A stretch of DNA of 64,000 nucleotides from an uncultured Pleomorphomonas sp. (GTDB lineage: Bacteria; Pseudomonadota; Alphaproteobacteria; Rhizobiales; Pleomorphomonadaceae): assembly GCA_937868725.1 (NCBI GenBank), contig CALMMQ010000005.1, forward strand, positions 1-64,000. The letters run 5' to 3'. The position numbers were made by a program, and so were the translations under genes. Positions within the stretch are counted from its first letter, which is position 1, and each line of letters starts with the position of its first letter. Shown piece by piece: positions 8,190 through 15,567 of this stretch. Under the pieces are notes generated by a model. The model was not told the origin of the DNA. It saw nothing but the letters and a program-made list of their open reading frames with translations, and did not search any database.

Positions 8190-8254
8190 CCTTCATCCGC
8201 TCTGCCGGCGCCGCCGTCGGGCGGCGTTCGACTCTCAAAGCCCAAGGAATCCCG

Positions 8255-9646
8255 ATGTCCGATCTAGACGCCGTGCTGGCGCGGGCCGACGCCAATCTGG
8301 CGTCGAGCCTGGCCACGTTGTTCGACCTTGTCCGCATCAAGTCGATCTCCACCGATCCCGCCTACCGCGAGGATTGCCGCGCCGCTGCCGCCTATCTCGT
8401 CCGCTATCTGAACGGTCTCGGCTTCGATGCCTCGGTGCGCGAGACGGCCGGCAACCCGGTGGTCGTCGCCCACCACGCCGGCGCCGGTCCGGACGGCCCG
8501 CACGCGCTGTTCTACGGCCATTACGACGTCCAGCCGGTCGATCCGCTGGAGCTCTGGACCCACGACCCCTTCGAACCGGCCATCCGCGATGGCGACAACG
8601 GCCGCAAGATCATCACCGGACGCGGCACCTCCGACGACAAGGGCCAGCTTCTGACCTTCGTCGAGGCCGTCAGGGCCTACAAGGAGGTGAACGGCCAGTT
8701 GCCGCTGCGCCTGACGCTGTTGTTCGAGGGGGAGGAGGAGTCCGGCTCGCCGTCGCTGAAGCCGTTCCTGCTTGCCAATGCCGACGAACTCAGCGCCGAC
8801 TTCGCCATGATCTGCGACACGTCGATGTGGGATGCCGACACGCCGGCCATCTGCGCCAGTCTGCGCGGTCTGGTCGGCGAGGAAGTGGTGATCACCGCCG
8901 CCGACCGCGACCTGCATTCGGGTGGCTACGGTGGCGTCGCCGCCAACCCGCTGCACATTCTGTCTGATATTCTCGCCGGCCTGCACGACCGGACCGGGGC
9001 CGTGACGCTGCCCGGCTTCTACGACGGCGTCGACGAGACGCCGGTGGCGATCAAGGCCGACTGGCAACAGCTCGAAGCGGCCTCACCGCATTTTCTGTCC
9101 GACATCGGCCTGTCGCTGCTGGCGGGCGAGCGCGGCCGGTCGCTGCTTGAACTGATCTGGGCCCGGCCGACGGCCGAAGTCAACGGCATCAGTGGCGGCT
9201 ATGCCGGTGACGGCTTCAAGACGGTGATCGCCGCCAAGGCGACGGCCAAGGTATCGTTCCGCCTCGTCGGGCGCCAGGACCCGGTGAAGATTCGCGACAG
9301 CTTCCGGGCCTATGTCCGTTCCAAGGTGCCTTCCGACTGCCAGGCGGCGTTCGCCTCGCACGGTGCCTCGCCCGGTCTGCAGCTGCCCTATGATTCGCCG
9401 CTGCTCGATCGGGCGCGGGCGGCACTGTCGCGCGAATGGCCGCAGCCGGCCATCGTCGTCGGCGGTGGCGGTTCCATCCCGGTTGTCGGCGATTTCCGCA
9501 CCATTCTCGGCATGGACAGCCTGCTCGCCGGCTTTTCCTTGGCCGATGACCGCGTCCACTCGCCCAACGAAAAGTACGATCTCGTCTCCTTCCACAAGGG
9601 CATCCGCTCGTGGGTGCGCATCATCGACGCGGTGGCGGCGGGCTGA
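8255..9646 (+). CDS. M20-family metallo-dipeptidase
   Basis: Zinc-dependent peptidase of 463 aa, probably cytoplasmic, as no signal peptide is seen. ATG at 8255 follows an AAGGA site 6 bp upstream; the open frame runs further upstream but without a ribosome site. Metal and catalytic residues are visible: FYGHYDVQP (H89, D91), GTSDDKG (near 124-130), FEGEEESGS (E160/E161) and a later CDTSMWD segment. The dimerisation domain lies roughly at 205-370 (HSGGYGG nearby). Family members cleave dipeptides such as carnosine-like or cysteinylglycine-type substrates. It is the last gene of the gntR operon and is followed by a strong terminator. Confidence 0.88.
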   Translation: MSDLDAVLARADANLASSLATLFDLVRIKSISTDPAYREDCRAAAAYLVRYLNGLGFDASVRETAGNPVVVAHHAGAGPDGPHALFYGHYDVQPVDPLELWTHDPFEPAIRDGDNGRKIITGRGTSDDKGQLLTFVEAVRAYKEVNGQLPLRLTLLFEGEEESGSPSLKPFLLANADELSADFAMICDTSMWDADTPAICASLRGLVGEEVVITAADRDLHSGGYGGVAANPLHILSDILAGLHDRTGAVTLPGFYDGVDETPVAIKADWQQLEAASPHFLSDIGLSLLAGERGRSLLELIWARPTAEVNGISGGYAGDGFKTVIAAKATAKVSFRLVGRQDPVKIRDSFRAYVRSKVPSDCQAAFASHGASPGLQLPYDSPLLDRARAALSREWPQPAIVVGGGGSIPVVGDFRTILGMDSLLAGFSLADDRVHSPNEKYDLVSFHKGIRSWVRIIDAVAAG

Positions 9647-9707
9647 AAGCTGTCGTGTCATTTAGCACTGTCCAGGCAACCGGGCCTGTGGCAAGTTGCC
9701 GTGCGGA

Positions 9708-9754
9708 ACGCGTCGTGCCGCCGGAAGGCAGCGACGCGTCTTTCATTGTGTTTT
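9708..9754 (+). terminator. Rho-independent terminator after the gntR-PLP-peptidase operon
   Basis: ACGCGTCGTGCC (9708-9719) pairs with GGCA, one bulged G, and CGACGCGT (9727-9739), giving a 12-bp stem with a 7-nt loop, followed by a T-rich run (CTTTCATTGTGTTTT). It separates the operon from cutC, which is therefore probably a separate unit. Confidence 0.75.
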
Positions 9755-9773
9755 CGGGCAGCGAGAGCGGACC

Positions 9774-10517
9774 ATGACGAGTGACAACGGGCAGGGCAGG
9801 CGGTTGCTGGAGGTGTGCGTCGACGACGCCCAGGGGCTGGCGACGGCGCTGGCCGGCGGTGCCGACCGGATCGAGCTCTGCTCGTCGCTGATCATCGGCG
9901 GCCTGACGCCGCCGCGCTCGTTCATGCGCCACGCCGCCGGGTTGACCAGGCTGCCGGTTTATCCGCTGCTGCGGCCGCGTCTTGGCGACTTCACCTATTC
10001 GGCCGTTGAAGTGGCGATGATCGCCGATGACATCGACGCTGCCCGCGACGCCGGGCTGACCGGCGTGGTCATCGGGGCCTCGCGTGATGACGGCACGCTC
10101 GATGCCGACGCGCTCGGCCGGCTGGTCAAGGCCGCCGCCGGTCTCGATCTCACGCTGCACCGCGCCTTCGATCTGGTGCCCGACCCGTTTGCCGCCCTCG
10201 AAACGGCCATCGCTCTCGGTTTCCGCCGCATCCTGACCTCGGGATGCGCCCGCACCGTCAGCCTCGGCTGGGACACCATCGCCGAGCTCAACCGTCGCGC
10301 CGCCGGCCGTATTGTCATCATGCCTGGCGGCGGCGTCGATCCGGCCATGACCACCCGTTTCGTGCGCGAACTGGGCCTTACCGAGGTGCACGCCTCCGGC
10401 GGCAAGGCCCGCACGGCCTCCGGCCGGGTGGCGGAGTTCGGCTTCGCGCCGGCAAGCGGCAAGCGCACCGACCTTGAGGAGGTTCGCCGTCTCAAGGCCG
10501 CGCTCGTCCAGGCCTGA
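9774..10517 (+). CDS. cutC: CutC family protein
   Basis: TIM-barrel protein of 247 aa from the ATG at 9774. Family hallmarks are LEVCVDDAQGLATALAGGADRIELCSSL at the start (key: E11, C13, RIELCSS) and the segments GLTPP, HRAFD and ILTSGC. CutC was named for copper tolerance in E. coli, but its direct role is disputed and no enzyme activity is settled. A weak purine-rich stretch (GAGAGCGG) serves as the ribosome site. It is separated from the upstream operon by a terminator and followed by tRNA-Cys. Confidence 0.88.
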   Translation: MTSDNGQGRRLLEVCVDDAQGLATALAGGADRIELCSSLIIGGLTPPRSFMRHAAGLTRLPVYPLLRPRLGDFTYSAVEVAMIADDIDAARDAGLTGVVIGASRDDGTLDADALGRLVKAAAGLDLTLHRAFDLVPDPFAALETAIALGFRRILTSGCARTVSLGWDTIAELNRRAAGRIVIMPGGGVDPAMTTRFVRELGLTEVHASGGKARTASGRVAEFGFAPASGKRTDLEEVRRLKAALVQA

Positions 10518-10592
10518 GGCGGGCCGGCACGTCTTTTCGTATTCGCCCCCTTGCCTAAACGGGAGGTCTCGCTTATGAAGCCTCCCTCGTGA

Positions 10593-10666
10593 GGCCACGT
10601 GGCGGAGTGGTGACGCAGCGGATTGCAAATCCGTGCACGGGGGTTCGATTCCCTCCGTGGCCTCCA
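10593..10666 (+). tRNA. tRNA-Cys (anticodon GCA)
   Basis: 74 nt including an encoded CCA. Acceptor arms GGCCACG and CGTGGCC pair fully; the discriminator is T (U73), an identity base for tRNA-Cys. The anticodon loop TTGCAAA places GCA at 10625-10627, and the T arm carries the GTTCGATTC loop. A GGGAGG...CCTCCC hairpin lies just upstream at about 10561-10586. Confidence 0.95.
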
Positions 10667-10818
10667 GTTTTCCCATAGCGATCTGCCCGACATCGACGCG
10701 GCGCCTGGCCAGCGGCTTCAGCCTGCTGTCGCGATATCCTGCTTTCGAGACGCTTGTATCGCGCCGAGCAGGCGGCTATTGGATTTCACATATGCGAGTT
10801 CAATAGAGAGGGGTTTCC

Positions 10819-11475
10819 ATGGCCGATTTTGCCGCGCTGCGCACCAAGATGGTCGACAGTCAGGTTCGCCCCAGCGACGTCACCGACCTCCGCATCATCG
10901 ACGCCATGCTGGCGACGCCCCGCGAAGCCTTCGCGCCGGAAAAGCGCCGTCAGCTCGCCTATCTCGACGCCGATCTGCCGGTGGGCGAAGCGGAGACGTC
11001 CCGCGTCCTCATCCAGCCGCGCGTCTTCGCCAAGCTGTTGCAGGCCGCGGCCATCCGTCCGACCGACAAGGTACTGGAAATCGGCACCGCCACCGGCTAC
11101 GGCGCCGCCGTGCTGTCGCATCTTGCCGCCGCCGTCGTGGCGGTGGAAGTCGACCCGGCGCTCGCCGACCTTGCCACCCGCACGCTCGCCGACCGCGCCA
11201 ATGTCACCGTGGTCAAAGGCAACCTCGCCGATGGTGCGCCCAAGTTCGGTCCCTACGACGTCATCGTGCTCAACGGCTCGGTCGAACAACTGCCCGAGGC
11301 GCTCGGCCGTCAGCTGAAGGATGGCGGCCGTCTGCTGGTGGTCGAGGGCGTCGGCAACGCTGCCAGCGCCCGCCTTTACCGGCTTGCCGGCGCCACGCTG
11401 TCGGGTCGCGATCTGTTCAATGCCGCGCTGCCGTTGTTGCCGGGGTTTGCCAGGGCGGCGACCTTCGCTTTCTGA
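10819..11475 (+). CDS. Protein-L-isoaspartate O-methyltransferase family protein
   Basis: 218 aa, Rossmann-fold SAM-dependent methyltransferase. The SAM motif I reads VLEIGTATGYGAAVL (85-99), followed by VVAVEVDP at strand beta2. The N-terminal MVDSQVRPSDVTD is the form typical of alphaproteobacterial Pcm-like proteins found next to tolC. These lack some residues of true Pcm, so repair of isoaspartyl residues is not assured. An AGAGAGGGG site precedes the ATG. The order pcm-like, tolC, popZ, valS is a conserved alphaproteobacterial arrangement, from memory. Confidence 0.85.
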   Translation: MADFAALRTKMVDSQVRPSDVTDLRIIDAMLATPREAFAPEKRRQLAYLDADLPVGEAETSRVLIQPRVFAKLLQAAAIRPTDKVLEIGTATGYGAAVLSHLAAAVVAVEVDPALADLATRTLADRANVTVVKGNLADGAPKFGPYDVIVLNGSVEQLPEALGRQLKDGGRLLVVEGVGNAASARLYRLAGATLSGRDLFNAALPLLPGFARAATFAF

Positions 11476-11796
11476 CGGCAGGGGGAATTGCGAGAGAAGG
11501 CTGGCGCCCATGGGCGCTGCCCGCCGCTTCAGCGTTCGCTGAACGGGCAGCTAGTTTCGTCCGCAAGGTAGGATGGCTGGCTCCAGGTGAACAAAGTTGT
11601 GCTTTCCGTGCACCAAGGCCCGGCATTCGGTTCACGATGGCGTTAGGTCTCTTTCGTAACGAGCCTGACAAGGTATATTCCGATTCACTGAATTCAACGA
11701 GGTGGATAACGCGTCTTCCATTGCCGTGAAGCCTGTCTGTGGCAGCTCTCGGGGCGAGATCGGAAGATTGTCGACCACAGCTTCAAGGGGTGTGCC
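11476..11796. other. 321-bp intergenic region with a hairpin, upstream of tolC
   Basis: A two-part hairpin lies at 11517-11550: outer arms CTGCCCG and CGGGCAG, inner arms TTCAGCG and CGCTGAA, with a 4-nt bulge. It has no U-run, but may end the Pcm-like gene transcript. Between 11660 and 11700 the sequence is AT-richer (GGTATATTCCGATT) and probably holds the tolC promoter, though no convincing -35 and -10 pair was found. No gene is seen. Confidence 0.5.
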
Positions 11797-13197
11797 GTGG
11801 CGTCTCGTGGTCTGATCGTTCTGTGCGCCGCGCTGGCGGGGCTTCCTCTGGGGGCAACCTCGCTCCGCGCCGAGACGCTGATGGAGGCGCTGGCCGCCGC
11901 CTACGCCAATAATGCCACGCTCAACGCCTCGCGCGCCCAGACCCGGGCCGCCGACGAAGGCGTGCCCAAGGCGCTGTCCGGCTATCGGCCGCAGATCGCC
12001 GCCTTCGCCCAGACCGGCATCGACAGCATCGGTGGTTCGGTGAAGGCCGCTGGCCAGCGTGTCGGCGAAAGCTACTATTACGCGCCGCTGGTCGTCGGCG
12101 TGCAGATCACCCAGTCGCTCTATGCCGGCGGCACGACGGAAAACAGCGTCAAGCAGGCCGAGGCTCTGGTCAGGGCGTCGCGGCAGCAGTTGCGCTATCA
12201 GGAGCAGAACACGCTGCTCGGCGCCGCCACGGCCTACATGGACGTCATCGCCACCAAGCAGTTGCTCGATCTGCGCAAGTCCAACGTCGACTTCCTCAAG
12301 GAACAGGTGCGCGCCGCCTCCGACCGCTTCTCGGTCGGTGAGGGCACGCGCACCGACGTGTCGCAGGCGCAGGCGGCGCTGGCCGCGGCTCAGGCGCAGG
12401 TGAGTCTCGCCCAGTCGAACGCGCTCGCCGCCGTCGGCAACTATCTCGGCATCGTCGGCCACAAGCCGGGCAGTCTGGCGCCGGCCGCCCCGATCGCCAA
12501 GCTCATTCCGTCCAGCCTCAACGTCGCCATCGACGCTTCGCGCAAGGAGCATCCGGCCATCCAGGCGGCCGTGCACAATGCCGACGCCGCCGGCTATCAG
12601 GTGCAGGTGGCGCAGGGCGCGCTGCTGCCGCAGCTGTCGGTCACCGGCACCGTGCAGCAGTCGTGGTCGGACTACAACGGCTACAGCAAGTACTCCTCGG
12701 CGCAGCAGCTCGAAGGCTCGGTGATGGGCAAGCTGACCATCCCCATCTATCAGGGCGGTGGCGAGTACGCCTCGGTCCGCCAGGCCAAGGAAGCGCAGAG
12801 CGAGGCCAAGATTCAAGTCGATGCCGCTCGTGATTCGGTCAATACGGCGCTGATGTCGGCCTGGGGTGCCTTCGAGGCGGCGCGGGCCGAGATCGATGCC
12901 GCCAAGGCCGGCGTCGACGCCAGCAAGCTGGCCCTCGACGGTGTCATCGAGGAACAGAAGGTCGGTCAGCGCACGACACTCGACGTCCTCAACTCCCAGA
13001 GCACGCTCATCAACGCCAAGGTGTCGCTGGTCGGCGCCCAGCGCGATGCCGTGGTGGCGAGCTACTCCATCCTGTCGGCCATGGGCCGGCTCGATCGCGA
13101 GCACATCGGTCTCAAGGTCGCCGCCTACAAGCCCGAAGAGCACTACAACCAGGTCCGCGACGCCTGGGGCGGTCTTCGGACGCCGGACGGCCACTGA
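11797..13197 (+). CDS. tolC: TolC-family outer membrane efflux protein
   Basis: 466 aa, starting at a GTG after an AAGGGG site. A signal peptide (about 1-25, ending LRA) leads to the mature ETLMEALAAAYANN, the classic TolC N-terminus. Two structural repeats of the outer-membrane efflux family follow, with beta-strand segments (VGVQITQSLYAGG near 105-120 and GKLTIPIYQGGGEY near 310-325) and long alanine-rich coiled helices. It should form the trimeric exit duct for RND, MFS or type I secretion systems encoded elsewhere. Downstream is popZ. Confidence 0.92.
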   Translation: MASRGLIVLCAALAGLPLGATSLRAETLMEALAAAYANNATLNASRAQTRAADEGVPKALSGYRPQIAAFAQTGIDSIGGSVKAAGQRVGESYYYAPLVVGVQITQSLYAGGTTENSVKQAEALVRASRQQLRYQEQNTLLGAATAYMDVIATKQLLDLRKSNVDFLKEQVRAASDRFSVGEGTRTDVSQAQAALAAAQAQVSLAQSNALAAVGNYLGIVGHKPGSLAPAAPIAKLIPSSLNVAIDASRKEHPAIQAAVHNADAAGYQVQVAQGALLPQLSVTGTVQQSWSDYNGYSKYSSAQQLEGSVMGKLTIPIYQGGGEYASVRQAKEAQSEAKIQVDAARDSVNTALMSAWGAFEAARAEIDAAKAGVDASKLALDGVIEEQKVGQRTTLDVLNSQSTLINAKVSLVGAQRDAVVASYSILSAMGRLDREHIGLKVAAYKPEEHYNQVRDAWGGLRTPDGH

Positions 13198-13461
13198 TCC
13201 GGTCGCCGCGTCAGCCGGGCCGCCGTCGCCGCGGCGGTATGCGGCTATTGTTCCGACGAAGCAATTCCGGTTGCCGCCCGACCGGTCAGGCCGGGGATAA
13301 CTGTTCCCCAGTGCCAGCTGTGGCGTGTTTTCCCGGCAAAAGCCGAATATGCTTAACCAAAGTCGAATCAGTGCCGTCCTGTTTGGCAGGCGGTCTGATC
13401 GTACCGCGGTTGAGGGAGTGTCTTCGCATCACGCGGGTCTGTTTGCGCGGAGTAGCGATCC

Positions 13462-14160
13462 ATGGCCAAGGCTGCAGCGTCTGCCGAGCCCTCAATGGAA
13501 GAGATTCTGGCTTCCATCCGGAGGATCATTTCGGACGAATCCGAACCGAAAGGCCCGGCAGCGGCGTCTGAGCCAGCTCCCGCCCAGCCTGTGGAGGAAA
13601 GCATGAGCAGTGGCGCCTCCATGTCGCAGGACGACCTCGACAAGCTGTTCGGCGGTGGCGATGAGCCCGAGCCGGCGGCACCGGCGGCCGAGGAGGAAGT
13701 GCTCGATCTCGGCGCCGTGGCCACCGTCGAGGACGAACCGATAGGGCTCGTCGAGGGTCTGAAGCCGGGCGAAGCCGATCTGGCCTTTGTCGATCCCGAA
13801 CCGGAGGCTGAGGAGATGGACATGGCGGCGCTCATGGCCGCCGAAGCCCGGGCTGCTGCCGCCGCACCGGCGCCCGAGCCGGAGCCGGAACCCGTCGTGG
13901 TCGAGCCGGTTCGCCGCGTCCGGCCGCAGGCGGTCGAGCGCGACGACGAGCAATTGCTGTCCGAGGCAACCGGCGCCACGGTCAACGCCGCCTTTGGCCA
14001 GTTGAGCCACACCATCCTGAGTGCCAACGCCAAGACCCTCGACGATCTCGTCAAGGAGATGCTGCGGCCGATGCTGCGCCACTGGCTGGACGAGAACCTG
14101 CCGGCCATCGTCGAACGACTGGTGCGGGCAGAAATCGAGCGCGTGTCGCGCGGTCGCTGA
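13462..14160 (+). CDS. popZ: PopZ-like polar organising protein (DUF2497)
   Basis: 232 aa. It has the PopZ plan: an N-terminal helix that binds client proteins (SMEEILASIRRIISDE, residues 11-26), a long acidic Pro/Glu/Ala-rich disordered middle (about 30-155), and a C-terminal oligomerising helical region (LDDLVKEMLRPMLRHWLDEN, about 193-212, then LPAIVERLVRAEIERV). In alphaproteobacteria PopZ forms the polar matrix that anchors the chromosome origin through ParB and recruits cell-cycle regulators. A GAATC site for CcrM lies at 13365-13369 upstream. It precedes valS, separated by the convergent lysR gene. Confidence 0.88.
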   Translation: MAKAAASAEPSMEEILASIRRIISDESEPKGPAAASEPAPAQPVEESMSSGASMSQDDLDKLFGGGDEPEPAAPAAEEEVLDLGAVATVEDEPIGLVEGLKPGEADLAFVDPEPEAEEMDMAALMAAEARAAAAAPAPEPEPEPVVVEPVRRVRPQAVERDDEQLLSEATGATVNAAFGQLSHTILSANAKTLDDLVKEMLRPMLRHWLDENLPAIVERLVRAEIERVSRGR

Positions 14161-14200
14161 GCGGCTCTGTCTCCCCCTCTTGCCAGACCGGTTCCGCCGC

Positions 14201-15097
14201 TCACGGTGGATGGCGCTGGATGTCGCGGATCAGCCAGTCGCGGAACGCCTTGATCTTGGGCGCGTTGCGGCGGCTTTCCGGATAAGTCAGCCAATAGCCG
14301 GTGTTCTCGTTGCCGACGATCGGAAACGGCATGATCAGCCGGCCGGAAGATAGTTCCTCGCGATAGAAGGCCGGCGTCAGGATGGCGACGCCGTGGCCGG
14401 CTAGCGCCGAACTGGCCTCCAGCGTCTGCGAGCCGAACAGGTTGCGCGGCCGTCCGTCGAGGTCGGCATCCGGCACGCCGGCGGCGTCGAACCATTTGCG
14501 CCACCAGGGATCGCCGGGGTCGATGATCTTGCAGCGCAACAGGTCACGCGGCTCGTCAAGCTTGCCGACCCAGCTGAGCAGCTCGGGACTCAGCATCGGC
14601 GCGAAATCGATGTCCATCAGGTGGTGCGAGACGAGGCCCGGCCAGACCCCGCCGCCGAAGCGGATGGCCACGTCGCTGGGATCGACGGCAAAGTCGGTCA
14701 GGCTCGAGGTGGTCACCAGGCGCACGGCGATGTTGGGCGCGCCGAGCTGGAAGTTGCCGATCCGCCGGGCCAGCCAGTGGCTGGCGAACGTCGCCGTGGT
14801 GTTGATCACCAGCGTGTCGTCGGCGGCCGACTTCGCCGCCGCCAGTGCCTCGTGGATGAGCGCAAACGCCTCCGTCAGCTTGGGCTGCAACCGCGCCCCG
14901 GTCTCGGTGAGGCTGACGCGACGCGGCTGGCGCACGAACAGCTGTTCGCCGAGCGTGTCCTCAAGCAGCTTCACCTGATAGCTCACCGCCGTCTGCGTCA
15001 TGCCCAGTTCGTCGGCCGCCTTGGTGAAGCTCAGGCGCTGGGCCACGGCCTCGAAGACCCTGAGCGCGTTGAGCGGCAGCTGGCGTGACAGCTTCAT
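14201..15097 (-). CDS. LysR-family transcriptional regulator, GcvA-like
   Basis: 298 aa from ATG at 15097 (MKLSRQLPLNALRVFEAVA), with AGAGAA upstream. The N-terminal winged helix-turn-helix is typical of the GcvA group: FTKAADELGMTQTAVSYQVKLLED, seen as AADELGMTQTAVSYQ and LFVRQPRRVSLT. The effector domain follows (WLARRIGNFQ, then LVTTSSLTDFAVDPSDVAIRFGGG region). It is divergent from the DUF1127 gene with a 100-bp gap, so it may control that gene; its own open frame can be extended upstream, but the start chosen matches the family N-terminus. Its 3' end converges on popZ 40 bp away. Confidence 0.88.
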   Translation of the reverse strand: MKLSRQLPLNALRVFEAVAQRLSFTKAADELGMTQTAVSYQVKLLEDTLGEQLFVRQPRRVSLTETGARLQPKLTEAFALIHEALAAAKSAADDTLVINTTATFASHWLARRIGNFQLGAPNIAVRLVTTSSLTDFAVDPSDVAIRFGGGVWPGLVSHHLMDIDFAPMLSPELLSWVGKLDEPRDLLRCKIIDPGDPWWRKWFDAAGVPDADLDGRPRNLFGSQTLEASSALAGHGVAILTPAFYREELSSGRLIMPFPIVGNENTGYWLTYPESRRNAPKIKAFRDWLIRDIQRHPP

Positions 15098-15198
15098 GGA
15101 TAAGTTCTCTTTATGAGTAGATATCGACGTTCGATTGGAAATGAACGGTATTTGGGAGGAATGTGCCGCCGAAAGCATCAGCAGGTCAAGGGTACATC

Positions 15199-15456
15199 AT
15201 GAGCTCGATTGGTCAGTCCCACCAGCGCCGCGCCGGCATTCTCGGCACTCTCGCAATTCTGGCGACCGGCGTCCTCCGGCTGGTCGATACGGTTCTGCCC
15301 CGTCAGGGCATAGCCGTGCTCGACGTCGACGACCTGAGTGAACACATGAAGCGCGACCTCGGACTGGCCGACGGCCGCTTCTCCGACGCTGCCCTGCGCA
15401 AGGCGAGCGTCCGGCCGCTGCCCGACCTGCCGGCGTCGAGGACCTGGAGCAACTGA
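15199..15456 (+). CDS. DUF1127 domain protein
   Basis: 85 aa from ATG at 15199, with AAGG 9 bp upstream. After a hydrophobic N-terminal stretch (AGILGTLAILATGVLRLVD), the C-terminal half holds the DUF1127 signature LDVDDLSEHMKRDLGLADG. Small DUF1127 proteins are widespread in alphaproteobacteria; some affect RNA turnover or phosphate and stress responses. The longer-than-usual hydrophobic N-terminus may associate with membranes. It is divergent from a LysR regulator that may control it. Confidence 0.75.
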   Translation: MSSIGQSHQRRAGILGTLAILATGVLRLVDTVLPRQGIAVLDVDDLSEHMKRDLGLADGRFSDAALRKASVRPLPDLPASRTWSN

Positions 15457-15567
15457 CCGCAGCGGAAAGGCGCGGAAATGTTCGCCTGTCGGTGCTTTTG
15501 GTTGATTTTCGCCGGGCCAGCGGCTAACCGTCCCTGATCCAAGAATGGGACGAGACAGACGGCTATC

